In this document: piece after piece, positions 1 through 5,947 of the stretch | Layout of the letters: each line of letters begins with the position of its first letter | Numbering within the stretch: the first letter of the stretch is position 1 | Source: BRH-c25 sp035417425 | Lineage (GTDB): Bacteria; Bacillota; Clostridia; Lutisporales; Lutisporaceae | Assembly (NCBI GenBank): GCA_035417425.1 | Contig: DAOLPD010000166.1 | Coordinates: 1-6,725 of the forward strand | Direction: 5' to 3' | DNA length: 6,725 bases | Notes under the pieces: generated by a model | Database searches by the model: none | Seen by the model: only the letters and a program-made list of their open reading frames with translations | What the model was told of the DNA's origin: nothing | Made by a program: the position numbers and the translations under genes

Positions 1-25
1 AGACATAAAGGGTGAGTCTGCTTTT
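1..25 (+). terminator. Possible right half of a terminator for a gene left of the window
   Basis: AGAC at 1-4 can pair with GTCT at 16-19, and the downstream arm continues GC followed by five T. If the two bases before the window are GC, the stem would be six pairs followed by a T run. Only half of the structure is visible, so this is a weak call. Confidence 0.25.
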
Positions 26-70
26 TAAAAACCGAGAACAAATTGACACTGCCGGCTTTTATTGAAGCAT

Positions 71-99
71 TTTACAATTGATGATTGGTATTATAATAT
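71..99 (+). promoter_or_regulatory. Likely sigma-A promoter of the small membrane protein gene
   Basis: A -35-like TTTACA at 71-76 lies upstream of TATAAT at 92-97 (15 bp spacer) and of the overlapping TAATAT at 94-99 (17 bp spacer). Transcription would begin near 105, giving a leader of about 45 bases before the TTG start at 151. A perfect TTGACA at 43-48 has no good -10 at the right distance and is probably not the main element. Confidence 0.5.
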
Positions 100-150
100 G
101 AATATAGACAAAACTAATATCACAGATATTTATGCAAAGGAGCTGCTATT

Positions 151-507
151 TTGAAAAAAAGCCTGTGGATTGCTTTCGCACTTATTATCGGAATTCTGCC
201 GGGGTTTTTTCTGGTTTTTAATTTTATGTTTTCGGATATAATATCGCTTAAAGAAAGAGTGCTCTCTTTCCTGATAGTAATTGCAGCTTATCTGATCCTG
301 GGAGCAGCCTTTGGGCTGGCCGGAAGTGATATAAGCTGGAGATGGGGAATATGGCTCAGCCTTCCTGCTATTATTATTGCATCGATCTATTCCTTCAGCG
401 AGGCAGGCACGCTGGCGCTGAACCTCGCTTATTCAGCAAGTGCGCTTGGTTCCTCCGCCATGAGCTCTTTCTTAGCCTCAAAGCTTTTAAGAAAACGAAA
501 ACAGTGA
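151..507 (+). CDS. Small four-helix integral membrane protein, function unknown
   Basis: This encodes a 118-residue, very hydrophobic protein that I do not recognise. Four membrane segments can be read at about residues 5-27, 37-58, 64-82 and 85-110. A short charged loop (SLKER, 32-36) lies between the first two, and the C-terminus is strongly basic (KLLRKRKQ). The basic tail and the N-terminal MKK suggest that both ends face the cytoplasm. No catalytic or metal-binding motif is visible. The start is TTG at 151, chosen because AAAGGAG (136-142) sits eight bases upstream and no in-frame ATG or GTG has a comparable site. The gene stands alone: it has its own promoter and ends directly in a hairpin terminator shared with the convergent zinc-ribbon gene. 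It could be a small regulatory or accessory membrane protein, but nothing in the context indicates a role. Confidence 0.75.
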   Translation: MKKSLWIAFALIIGILPGFFLVFNFMFSDIISLKERVLSFLIVIAAYLILGAAFGLAGSDISWRWGIWLSLPAIIIASIYSFSEAGTLALNLAYSASALGSSAMSSFLASKLLRKRKQ

Positions 508-527
508 CGAACTGCGTCACTGCTTTT
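502..527. terminator. Bidirectional terminator between convergent genes
   Basis: CAGTGACG (502-509) pairs perfectly with CGTCACTG (515-522) around a five-base loop. On the + strand it is followed by CTTTT. Read on the - strand it is followed by TTTTCGTTTTC, so it can serve both the membrane protein gene and the zinc-ribbon gene. The TGA stop at 505-507 lies inside the stem. Confidence 0.8.
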
Positions 528-531
528 CAAC

Positions 532-897
532 CTATTTCTGAATATCTTTCAGTCCTCTTTCGAATTCGGATTTTGTTATTGAACCTTCCATATACTTTGA
601 ATTAATCAATGCTATCTTTTCAAGTGTCTTAAACTCCTCCGCCTCAAGCTTAAACCCGAAGTTGCATTCAGGGCAGCTGAAGTAATATACCGTATCACAC
701 TGCACCAAGGGTATGCTCAGAACCCTGAAAAGCCTGAAGGTCTCGTAAATGCTGTAATAATCATTATCATTGCAGTTTTCACACCTGGAGGCTATTCTTA
801 ACAATACATTATTTTCTTTTTTTATACTGCTCAGCTGGTCAACATAAACATTTCCTACGTATTTTGTCCTTGCAATATCCTTGCCCCAAAGCCCCAC
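532..897 (-). CDS. Small zinc-ribbon protein with a SHOCT-like C-terminal tail
   Basis: The product is a 121-residue soluble protein. Two CxxC knuckles, CENC (residues 39-42) and CPEC (75-78), are about 33 residues apart and should bind one zinc ion as a zinc ribbon. The layout of an N-terminal 'GLWGK', first knuckle, hydrophobic 'FRLFRVLSIPLV' (54-65), second knuckle, then 'GFKLEAEEFKTLEK' matches the small zinc-ribbon proteins of Firmicutes (the zinc_ribbon_15 type), where the middle segment usually reads like WFTLFFIPVIP. The end 'GSITKSEFERGLKDI' (105-119) resembles a SHOCT motif, a short helical tail found on many small bacterial proteins. The start is GTG (895-897), supported by AAGGGGTGA immediately upstream and by an in-frame stop three codons further up. 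An ATG at 900-902 is in another frame. The cellular role of this family is not established, and there is no operon partner. Confidence 0.75.
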   Translation of the reverse strand: MGLWGKDIARTKYVGNVYVDQLSSIKKENNVLLRIASRCENCNDNDYYSIYETFRLFRVLSIPLVQCDTVYYFSCPECNFGFKLEAEEFKTLEKIALINSKYMEGSITKSEFERGLKDIQK

Positions 898-1020
898 GGC
901 ATATCACCCCTTGCAATATCCAACCGGAAATCATCTATGTATTGTATATTCTATCAATTATTTCAAAATCCTCCCCGCAAATCCTATAATTGTAATAAAC
1001 CGCGCTTTTCAAACTTCAAA

Positions 1021-1050
1021 TGGACAAGCCCGTTTCACTTCTGCTAGAAT
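1021..1050 (+). promoter_or_regulatory. Extended -10 promoter of the EamA exporter gene
   Basis: TGGACA (1021-1026) and TAGAAT (1045-1050) are separated by 18 bp, and TGC directly before the -10 makes it an extended -10 element. Transcription would start near 1057, giving a leader of about 50 bases to the GTG start at 1110. Confidence 0.6.
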
Positions 1051-1097
1051 AACTATATTCGGACTATATTCATCAGATGTCTGTTCCAAAATACATA

Positions 1098-1106
1098 GGA
1101 TGTGAT
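1098..1106 (+). promoter_or_regulatory. Ribosome binding site that decides the exporter start
   Basis: AGGATGTGA differs from AGGAGGTGA at one base and lies just upstream of GTG at 1110. The in-frame ATG at 1077 has no purine-rich site before it, so the GTG is preferred. Confidence 0.6.
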
Positions 1107-1109
1107 AAC

Positions 1110-2039
1110 GTGAAAAAATATGAAGCTTATTTACCTTATTTGGCAGGATTTACAGTAGCATTGATTTTTGGGTTGTCCTTTATGTTTACAAAACAAGCCC
1201 TGGAAACTCTGCCTACGGCTCTTCTTCTTTCATCCCGTTTCTCTTTGGCTGCGTTACTGCTGACCTTTCTTTGGCTGTCAGGTGCCATTAAGATAAATCT
1301 TAAAAACAAGCCCTTTAAGAAGCTTATGCTGTTATCTCTATTCCAGCCGATTGCATATTTTATTTTCGAAACAACCGGTGTAAAGCTTACCTCTTCATCG
1401 GAAGCAGGAATTATGATTGCTCTGATACCCGTAGTTGTAACAATTTTTGCTGCAGTTTTCCTCAAGGAAAGGCCGAGCAAATCCCAGCTGTTTTTTATAA
1501 TTTCTTCCGTCCTTGGTGTGATATTTATTGTTTTGATGTCCGGCAGCGAAAACAGCACAGGTCATTTTGCCGGAATACTCTCTCTCTTCGGAGCGGTACT
1601 GGCTGCCGGAGTATATAATATTCTTTCACGAAAGCTTTCTGCGAGTTTTACTCCTGTTGAAATCACCTTTGCTATGATGTGGACAGGGGCAGCGGTATTC
1701 AGTATTATATCAGCGGTAACAGGAATAATTAACGGCGATCTTGATAATTATATTACTTATTTAAGCTCGGCAAGCACGTTGATTCCCATTCTCTATCTGG
1801 GCATTCTCTCTTCCGTGTGCGCTTTTTTTATGATGAACTACATGCTTTCGAAGATACCTGCTTCAAACTCTTCGGTATTCTCTAACCTTACCACTGTGGT
1901 ATCAATAATAGCCGGCGTTTTTATCAGGCATGAGGCCTTTCATTGGTATCAGTTTGCAGGGAGTGTTGTTATTATCCTTGGGGTCTGGGGCACAAACCGC
2001 TGCAAGCCCCGGCATGAAATACAGCTTCAAAACAAATAA
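1110..2039 (+). CDS. EamA/DMT-superfamily transporter (10-TM metabolite exporter)
   Basis: The product is a 309-residue polytopic membrane protein of the drug/metabolite transporter superfamily, with two tandem EamA repeats at about residues 10-142 and 153-296, each giving five helices. Family signs are 'LIFGLSFMFTKQAL' in helix 1, the segment 'TSSSEAGIMIALIPVVVTIFA', the repeat-ending 'FLKERPSKSQ' followed by a glycine-rich helix, and 'GVWGTNR' at the end of the last helix. Members typically export small metabolites such as amino acids or their analogues, but the substrate cannot be read from sequence. The length fits the usual ~300 residues. GTG at 1110 is preferred over ATG at 1077 because only the former has a ribosome binding site; the longer form would add 11 residues of non-membrane sequence. 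The gene is monocistronic, divergent from the zinc-ribbon gene, and its stop lies inside the following terminator. Confidence 0.88.
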   Translation: MKKYEAYLPYLAGFTVALIFGLSFMFTKQALETLPTALLLSSRFSLAALLLTFLWLSGAIKINLKNKPFKKLMLLSLFQPIAYFIFETTGVKLTSSSEAGIMIALIPVVVTIFAAVFLKERPSKSQLFFIISSVLGVIFIVLMSGSENSTGHFAGILSLFGAVLAAGVYNILSRKLSASFTPVEITFAMMWTGAAVFSIISAVTGIINGDLDNYITYLSSASTLIPILYLGILSSVCAFFMMNYMLSKIPASNSSVFSNLTTVVSIIAGVFIRHEAFHWYQFAGSVVIILGVWGTNRCKPRHEIQLQNK

Positions 2040-2066
2040 GAGACAGTTGCCTGTCTCTTATTTTAT
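2034..2066. terminator. Strong bidirectional terminator between exporter and htrA
   Basis: AAATAAGAGACAG (2034-2046) pairs perfectly over 13 bp with CTGTCTCTTATTT (2051-2063) around the loop TTGC. The + strand continues TATTT and the - strand continues GTTTTG, so both transcripts can terminate here. The exporter's TAA (2037-2039) is inside the stem and the htrA stop codon begins four bases beyond it. Confidence 0.9.
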
Positions 2067-3236
2067 TTAATCATTGCTTGCAGTCAGCTTAACATTAAGC
2101 GTCTTGTATTCATTGCCCTGATTGTACACTTCTATCTTTACTGTGTCTCCCACTTTATGCTTTTGTATCTCTGCGATCAGGTCTTCAATTGTGAGAACCT
2201 TCTTATCATCAATTTTGGTTATGATATCGCCTCTTCTGACTCCGGCCGCATCTGCACCGCTGCCCGGTATTACAACCCTTACGTAAACACCCTGAGTCAG
2301 CTTGTACTCTTCAGCCTCTTCCTTGCTTATGGTTATTCCCTGTATTCCAAGATACGGCCTTAATACCTTCTTGTTGTTGATTAGGTCCTCAATAATCGGC
2401 TTTGCCTCATTTATCGGAATGGCAAAACCCATCCCCTCAACTCTTGTTTCCGCGAACTTTATTGTATTGATCCCTATGACCTTTCCTTCGCTGTTTACCA
2501 ATGCTCCTCCGCTGTTTCCGGGATTTATTGCGGCATCAGTCTGGATAAGCTTTATGGAATCGTCTCCTATGCTGACCGTTCTGTTGAGTCCGCTTATTAT
2601 TCCCGCTGTAACCGAGCCGGCATATTCAGTACCCATCGGGCTGCCTATGGCAACTGCAAGCTCTCCCACCTTAAGTGCTGAAGAGTCTCCAAGCTCCGCA
2701 ACCGTCAGATTGTCCGCGTCAACTTTTATTACCGCCAGGTCTGTCTGGGAATCGCGCCCTATCAAAGTTGCTTCAAGCTCTTTGCCATCATGGAGTATTA
2801 CTATTATGTCATTGGCCCCTTCAACCACATGGTTGTTGGTTATTATATGGCCCTGCTTGTCAATTATGATACCGGAGCCTGTTCCCTGGCCTTCATAAAC
2901 CCTGCCGAAAAAGTCTCTGCTCCTTGTCTTAAGGCTGATTGCAACTATTGACGGTGAAACCTTTTCCGCAATGGGCACTACTGGCGATACTGTTCCGCTG
3001 TATACAATTTTGGTATTATCCACAGCCGCTGCGTATACATTGTTTGCATCTCTCCCGGGATTAGGCAGGAAATTGTCCATCCCGTATCCAAAAATAGTAC
3101 CGATCATAAGCCCTGCGGCAAGCACTAAAGCTATGAATTTCCTGGAGCTTTTCTCCGGCTTCCTTTCAATGACTTCCCTGTAAAAAGTATTGTTCATTTC
3201 ATTGTTTTCATTATTTTCTTGAAAAAATTCGCTCAT
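2067..3236 (-). CDS. htrA: HtrA/DegP-family membrane-anchored serine protease with one PDZ domain
   Basis: The product is a 389-residue trypsin-fold protease that degrades or refolds damaged secreted and surface proteins outside the membrane. The N-terminus is a short polar, acidic cytoplasmic tail (1-31), followed by one membrane anchor at about 34-53 with no signal peptidase cleavage motif, so the protease faces outward. The catalytic domain spans about 85-285. All three catalytic residues are present: His136 in TNNHVV, Asp166 in SQTDLAVIK and Ser242 in NPGNSGGAL. A single PDZ domain follows at about 293-385, including 'YLGIQG' and 'GVRRGDIITKIDDKKV'. This layout (anchor, protease, one PDZ) is the usual Gram-positive HtrA form. 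The start ATG has AGGAGG eight bases upstream. The gene follows the sensor kinase by 85 bp with no terminator between them, so readthrough is possible. The gap also carries its own promoter with an activator-like repeat. Which paralogue it is (HtrA, HtrB or HtrC-like) cannot be settled here. Confidence 0.95.
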   Translation of the reverse strand: MSEFFQENNENNEMNNTFYREVIERKPEKSSRKFIALVLAAGLMIGTIFGYGMDNFLPNPGRDANNVYAAAVDNTKIVYSGTVSPVVPIAEKVSPSIVAISLKTRSRDFFGRVYEGQGTGSGIIIDKQGHIITNNHVVEGANDIIVILHDGKELEATLIGRDSQTDLAVIKVDADNLTVAELGDSSALKVGELAVAIGSPMGTEYAGSVTAGIISGLNRTVSIGDDSIKLIQTDAAINPGNSGGALVNSEGKVIGINTIKFAETRVEGMGFAIPINEAKPIIEDLINNKKVLRPYLGIQGITISKEEAEEYKLTQGVYVRVVIPGSGADAAGVRRGDIITKIDDKKVLTIEDLIAEIQKHKVGDTVKIEVYNQGNEYKTLNVKLTASND

Positions 3237-3265
3237 ATCTTATCCCTCCTAACGGATCTAGTTGA

Positions 3266-3274
3266 ACTATACCA
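3266..3274 (-). promoter_or_regulatory. Extended -10 element of the htrA promoter
   Basis: On the - strand TGGTATAGT (3274 down to 3266) combines a TGn extension with a TATAGT -10 box. No acceptable -35 hexamer exists at 16-18 bp spacing; the bases there are AAAACT or similar. Transcription would start near 3259, about 22 bases before the htrA ATG, leaving room for the ribosome binding site AGGAGG at 3245-3250. Confidence 0.5.
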
Positions 3275-3293
3275 TAAATATAATCCAAAGTTT

Positions 3294-3312
3294 TGAACAA
3301 AATATGAACAAA
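3294..3312 (-). promoter_or_regulatory. Tandem repeat, probable response-regulator operator at htrA
   Basis: TTTGTTCA occurs twice on the - strand, at 3312-3305 and 3301-3294, with starts exactly 11 bp apart. With a transcription start near 3259, the core TGTTCA copies lie at about -51 to -46 and -40 to -35, replacing the missing -35 box. Tandem hexamers on one face of the helix at this position are typical sites for OmpR/PhoB-family activators. The pattern TGTTCA-N5-TGTTCA also resembles the WalR-type TGTWAH-N5-TGTWAH, with one mismatch in each half. A gene for an OmpR-family regulator lies in the same cluster, so it is the first candidate ligand. Confidence 0.5.
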
Positions 3313-3321
3313 TTGTAAACT

Positions 3322-4734
3322 TTAAGCTTTTTCAATAGTTAATGTAAATTTTACATAACCTTCACCGCTGGAGACCCATATCCTCTCACCCAACTGGCTA
3401 ATTATTTCCCTGACGATGGCAAGCCCTAATCCGTATCCTCCTTTGTGAAGGCCTCTTGAAGTATCGCCCTTGTGGAACCTTTCCCATACCCTGTTAAGCT
3501 CCTCAGAGCTGATTGATTTTCCGGTATTGGCAATTTCCACAATTATTCTGTCTTCCTTTGTTGATGTCCTTATCTCAATGCTGCCCTTTTCAGGTGTGAA
3601 TTTTACTGCATTGTCCATAAGGTTGGAAAGTACCCTTTCAAGCAGTGTCTGATCAGACAATACGAAGGTTTTCTCCTCAAACATGCTGAAAACTACATCA
3701 AGTTTTTTCTCTGTTATGCCTTTTTCATATGCAACAAGCTTTCTTCTTATTGTCTCGTTAAGCTCAAAGGCTTCCTTTTTGATTTCAAGGCTTCCTTGCT
3801 GCATATTGCTAAGCTCCAGCAGTTCATTGGTCATCTTTATCAATCTGTTGCTCTCATCCAGAACTATGTTCAGATAATGCTCCCTTTTATCCTCAGGTAT
3901 AGTACCATCAATCATTCCTTCAATGAAACCCCTGATTGAAGTCATCGGCGAGCGCAGGTCATGGGATATGTTCGCAATCAAATTCCGCCTGTTCTCTTCT
4001 ATTTTTTCCAATGATTTCGCCATATTGTTGAAACTGTTGCCAAGTTCTTCAATTTCATCTCCCGTATTTATATTCAAACGCTTGTGGAACTCCCCTCCTG
4101 CAATAACCTTTGCAGCTCCGCTTATTTCCTTTAATGGTTCAGAGATCCTCCGTATCTGGATATATAGGATTCCATAAGCAACGGCAACGGAAATCAGAAT
4201 AGCCCAAAGCGTCAGTCTGTATATTTCCCTGAAATTTTCCTGTATCTCAAGAAGTGAAGCGTGTACCAGCACCCCGCCGGAAAACCTGTTGTTGACAAAT
4301 ACGGGATAGCCTACGGTCAAAGAAGATTCACCAAGCATCCCGTCAAAATTACCTCTCTCCTCAATACTTTCCCCTTTTGCAAGGTTTCCGATCTTCTCTT
4401 CCCTGACCTGCCTGCCCAGCAGCCTTTCTTCGTTGGACCCGGAAACGGCAACTATTATTCCATCACTGTTTATAACCCAGATATGAGCATCCAAAAACCT
4501 GTCCAATACCTGCAAATCGTTTATAAGGCTCCTGGAATTGGGATTTCCCGAATAAAGCACTGTTGCAGCTTCCCTGGCCACCTTCCTGCCTTGCTCATAC
4601 AGAAGCTCTTTCCTGTTTTCGATGAAATACTGGTCGAATATCCTGAGAAGTGACAAGGCCAGTATAGCAAAGCCTATTATTATTGCTACTCCATAGATTA
4701 TGAACAATCTCTTCTGTATACTGTTCTTCATCAT
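3322..4734 (-). CDS. Two-component sensor histidine kinase (HAMP, HisKA, HATPase_c)
   Basis: The product is a 470-residue membrane kinase. Membrane helices lie at about 10-32 and 173-193 and enclose an extracytoplasmic sensor of about 140 residues whose 'HIWVINSDGIIVAVS' stretch (84-98) looks like a PDC/Cache-type fold. A HAMP domain follows (about 192-245), then HisKA with the H-box 'NISHDLRSPMTSIRGF' (phospho-acceptor His258). The ATPase domain has the N-box 'NLMDNAVKFT' (371-380), the F-box region 'RVWERFHKGD' (415-424) and the G2 box 'GYGLGLAI' (433-440). The G1 box reads NTGKSI (403-408) where DxGxGI is more usual. Two ATG codons are adjacent (4734 and 4731). GAGGTGA at 4742-4736 is spaced better for the second, so the first residue may be absent. 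The first ATG overlaps the regulator's TGA as ATGA, implying translational coupling. The kinase should phosphorylate the adjacent regulator. With htrA next door, an envelope or secretion-stress signal is plausible, as for CssS of Bacillus, but the signal is unknown. Confidence 0.93.
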   Translation of the reverse strand: MMKNSIQKRLFIIYGVAIIIGFAILALSLLRIFDQYFIENRKELLYEQGRKVAREAATVLYSGNPNSRSLINDLQVLDRFLDAHIWVINSDGIIVAVSGSNEERLLGRQVREEKIGNLAKGESIEERGNFDGMLGESSLTVGYPVFVNNRFSGGVLVHASLLEIQENFREIYRLTLWAILISVAVAYGILYIQIRRISEPLKEISGAAKVIAGGEFHKRLNINTGDEIEELGNSFNNMAKSLEKIEENRRNLIANISHDLRSPMTSIRGFIEGMIDGTIPEDKREHYLNIVLDESNRLIKMTNELLELSNMQQGSLEIKKEAFELNETIRRKLVAYEKGITEKKLDVVFSMFEEKTFVLSDQTLLERVLSNLMDNAVKFTPEKGSIEIRTSTKEDRIIVEIANTGKSISSEELNRVWERFHKGDTSRGLHKGGYGLGLAIVREIISQLGERIWVSSGEGYVKFTLTIEKA

Positions 4735-5411
4735 CTCACCTCAAATTTATAGCCTACACCCCATACAGTCTTTATCTCCCATCTGCCCGCTTCATCACTG
4801 AACTTCTCCCTGAGCCTTTTTACATGGACATCCACAGTCCGGGTGTCACCCATGAAATCATATCCCCACAGTTTCTCCAGAAGCTGTTCCCTTGTAAAAA
4901 CCTGATTTGGATGGCTTGCAAGGAAATAGAACAGCTCCAGTTCCTTCGGGGGTATGTCCGCCTTCCTGCCTTGGAATGTAATGCTGTAATCGCTTTTATT
5001 AATTACCAGCTGAGGATATACAACTTCTTCAACTGTCGTATCAGAGCCCATGGTTCTTCTGAGCACTGCTTTTACTCTTGCGGTAAGCTCCTTCGGTTCA
5101 AAAGGCTTTACAAGATAATCATCCGCTCCCAGTTCCAGGCCCAGTACCTTGTCAAAGGTTTCTCCCCTTGCAGTAAGCATAATAATGGGGATACCGCTTA
5201 TCTTCCTTATTTGTCTGCACACCTCATAGCCGTCTATTTCCGGCAGCATAATATCAAGAATTACAAGATCCGGAGTCCATGAACGGAATACATCAAGAGC
5301 AGTCCTGCCGGAATATACCGTCTTTACCTCGTACATCTCCTTCTCCAGGTACAGCCTTATAAGGTCCGCTATATTGAAGTCATCATCAACAACCAGTATT
5401 CTGGCTTTCAT
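4731..5411 (-). CDS. OmpR/PhoB-family response regulator
   Basis: This is a DNA-binding response regulator of 226 residues from the preferred start, or 230 from an upstream GTG. Residue numbers below use the longer form. The receiver domain (about 8-122) has the acidic pair Asp13/Asp14 in VVDDD, phospho-acceptor Asp57 in ILDIMLP, the switch Thr84 in MLTAR and Lys106 in LVKPF. The C-terminal winged helix (about 136-228) has 'PPKELELFYFLASHP', the recognition-helix region 'DTRTVDVHVKRLREKF' and 'VWGVGYKFEV', all standard for OmpR-family transcription factors. ATG at 5409-5411 is preferred because GGCGGTG at 5421-5427 lies nine bases upstream; the alternative GTG (5421-5423) is itself inside that site. 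The gene is first in an operon with the sensor kinase, which starts inside its stop codon. A likely target is the htrA promoter immediately downstream of the kinase. Confidence 0.95.
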   Translation of the reverse strand: MKARILVVDDDFNIADLIRLYLEKEMYEVKTVYSGRTALDVFRSWTPDLVILDIMLPEIDGYEVCRQIRKISGIPIIMLTARGETFDKVLGLELGADDYLVKPFEPKELTARVKAVLRRTMGSDTTVEEVVYPQLVINKSDYSITFQGRKADIPPKELELFYFLASHPNQVFTREQLLEKLWGYDFMGDTRTVDVHVKRLREKFSDEAGRWEIKTVWGVGYKFEVR

Positions 5412-5461
5412 ATCTTTTCCCACCGCCTATTGCACTTCCTTTTGCCTAGTTGTTATTCATT

Positions 5462-5490
5462 ATGATACATCAATGTCTGTGATAATTCAA
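5462..5490 (-). promoter_or_regulatory. Likely promoter of the regulator-kinase operon
   Basis: On the - strand TTGAAT (5490-5485) and TATCAT (5467-5462) are separated by 17 bp, matching the sigma-A consensus at four and five of six positions. Transcription would start near 5455, giving a leader of about 44 bases. No copy of the TTTGTTCA repeat found at htrA is visible here, so autoregulation through that site is not indicated. Confidence 0.5.
5478..5486 (+). promoter_or_regulatory. Possible extended -10 promoter for the YmaF-family gene
   Basis: TGTGATAAT reads as a TGn extension plus a GATAAT -10 box on the + strand, but no good -35 lies upstream. It overlaps the opposing promoter of the response regulator, so the two could interfere. 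A start near 5493 would give a leader of about 85 bases before the YmaF-family ATG. Confidence 0.3.
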
Positions 5491-5578
5491 ATGCATATAA
5501 AAAAGGCCCCTGTCCTTAAAATGTTTGGATGTCAAAAAGCCTTGCCGCTGCATAGATTTATAGCAGGGGGTATGTAAT

Positions 5579-5872
5579 ATGTATGATGAGCTGCACAGAC
5601 ACAATTTTGAGGGTAGGACCGGCCGAAAAGCCTCGCATTTCCATAATTACTCCGGAGTGACAACCAAAAATCCTGACTTTGAAGGCCATGTCCACTACAT
5701 GTCCGGTTATACAACTGAGGAAAACGAACATATTCACTACTACTCAATATTAACCAGTCCGGATTTTCAGGTGGATGGCGGACATGTACATTTCTTTCAA
5801 TGCATAACAACTTTGGACAGCGGCCATTATCATCTTATATACGGTTATACCAGTATTTATACGGAATACTAG
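5579..5872 (+). CDS. ymaF: YmaF-family histidine-rich repeat protein
   Basis: The product is a 97-residue soluble protein with no signal peptide or membrane segment. It is built almost entirely from short units of the form HxH-x-hydrophobic/aromatic-x-G-x-T, the hallmark of the YmaF family (PF12788) of spore-forming Firmicutes. Six HxH motifs occur at residues 6-8, 20-22, 37-39, 51-53, 69-71 and 83-85, with spacings of 14, 17, 14, 18 and 14, so the real unit is probably a pair of HxH motifs of about 31-32 residues. The family has no established function; the histidine array suggests metal binding, which is an inference. The protein appears complete, though shorter than some relatives. The start ATG has AGGGGG eight bases upstream, and the gene is closed by a hairpin terminator that includes its TAG stop. 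It is divergent from the two-component operon and separated from the next gene by that terminator. The symbol is given by family resemblance only. Confidence 0.8.
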   Translation: MYDELHRHNFEGRTGRKASHFHNYSGVTTKNPDFEGHVHYMSGYTTEENEHIHYYSILTSPDFQVDGGHVHFFQCITTLDSGHYHLIYGYTSIYTEY

Positions 5873-5900
5873 CTGTGATGCCTGGCATCACAGCTATCTT
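5870..5900 (+). terminator. Terminator of the YmaF-family gene
   Basis: TAGCTGTGATG (5870-5880) pairs perfectly over 11 bp with CATCACAGCTA (5886-5896) around the loop CCTGG, followed by TCTTT. The stop codon of the YmaF-family gene is the first three bases of the stem. Confidence 0.8.
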
Positions 5901-5947
5901 TATGATAGGATAGTTATATACGGTAACTAAGGAGGCATACAACTACA

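Noticed and set aside
881..1105. 74-codon open frame in the divergent gap before the exporter
   Set aside because: It has no ribosome binding site, overlaps both the zinc-ribbon start and the exporter promoter, and has no recognisable features.
1077..1109. Upstream ATG start for the exporter
   Set aside because: It is in frame, but no ribosome binding site precedes it, while GTG at 1110 has one; the extra 11 residues are not typical of the family N-terminus.
2302..2898. Long open frame on the + strand opposite htrA (198 codons)
   Set aside because: It is antisense to a gene with a complete catalytic triad and PDZ domain, is rich in Ser/Pro/Leu as expected of a mirror frame, and has no ribosome binding site.
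4261..4653. Open frame on the + strand opposite the sensor kinase
   Set aside because: It overlaps the kinase sensor region, has no recognisable domain, and is explained by the codon pattern of the opposite strand. The same holds for the smaller + strand frames at 3470-4177 and 4824-5282.
5532..5810. Open frame on the - strand over the YmaF-family gene
   Set aside because: It is the complement of a recognisable histidine-rich repeat gene that has a good start site and terminator.
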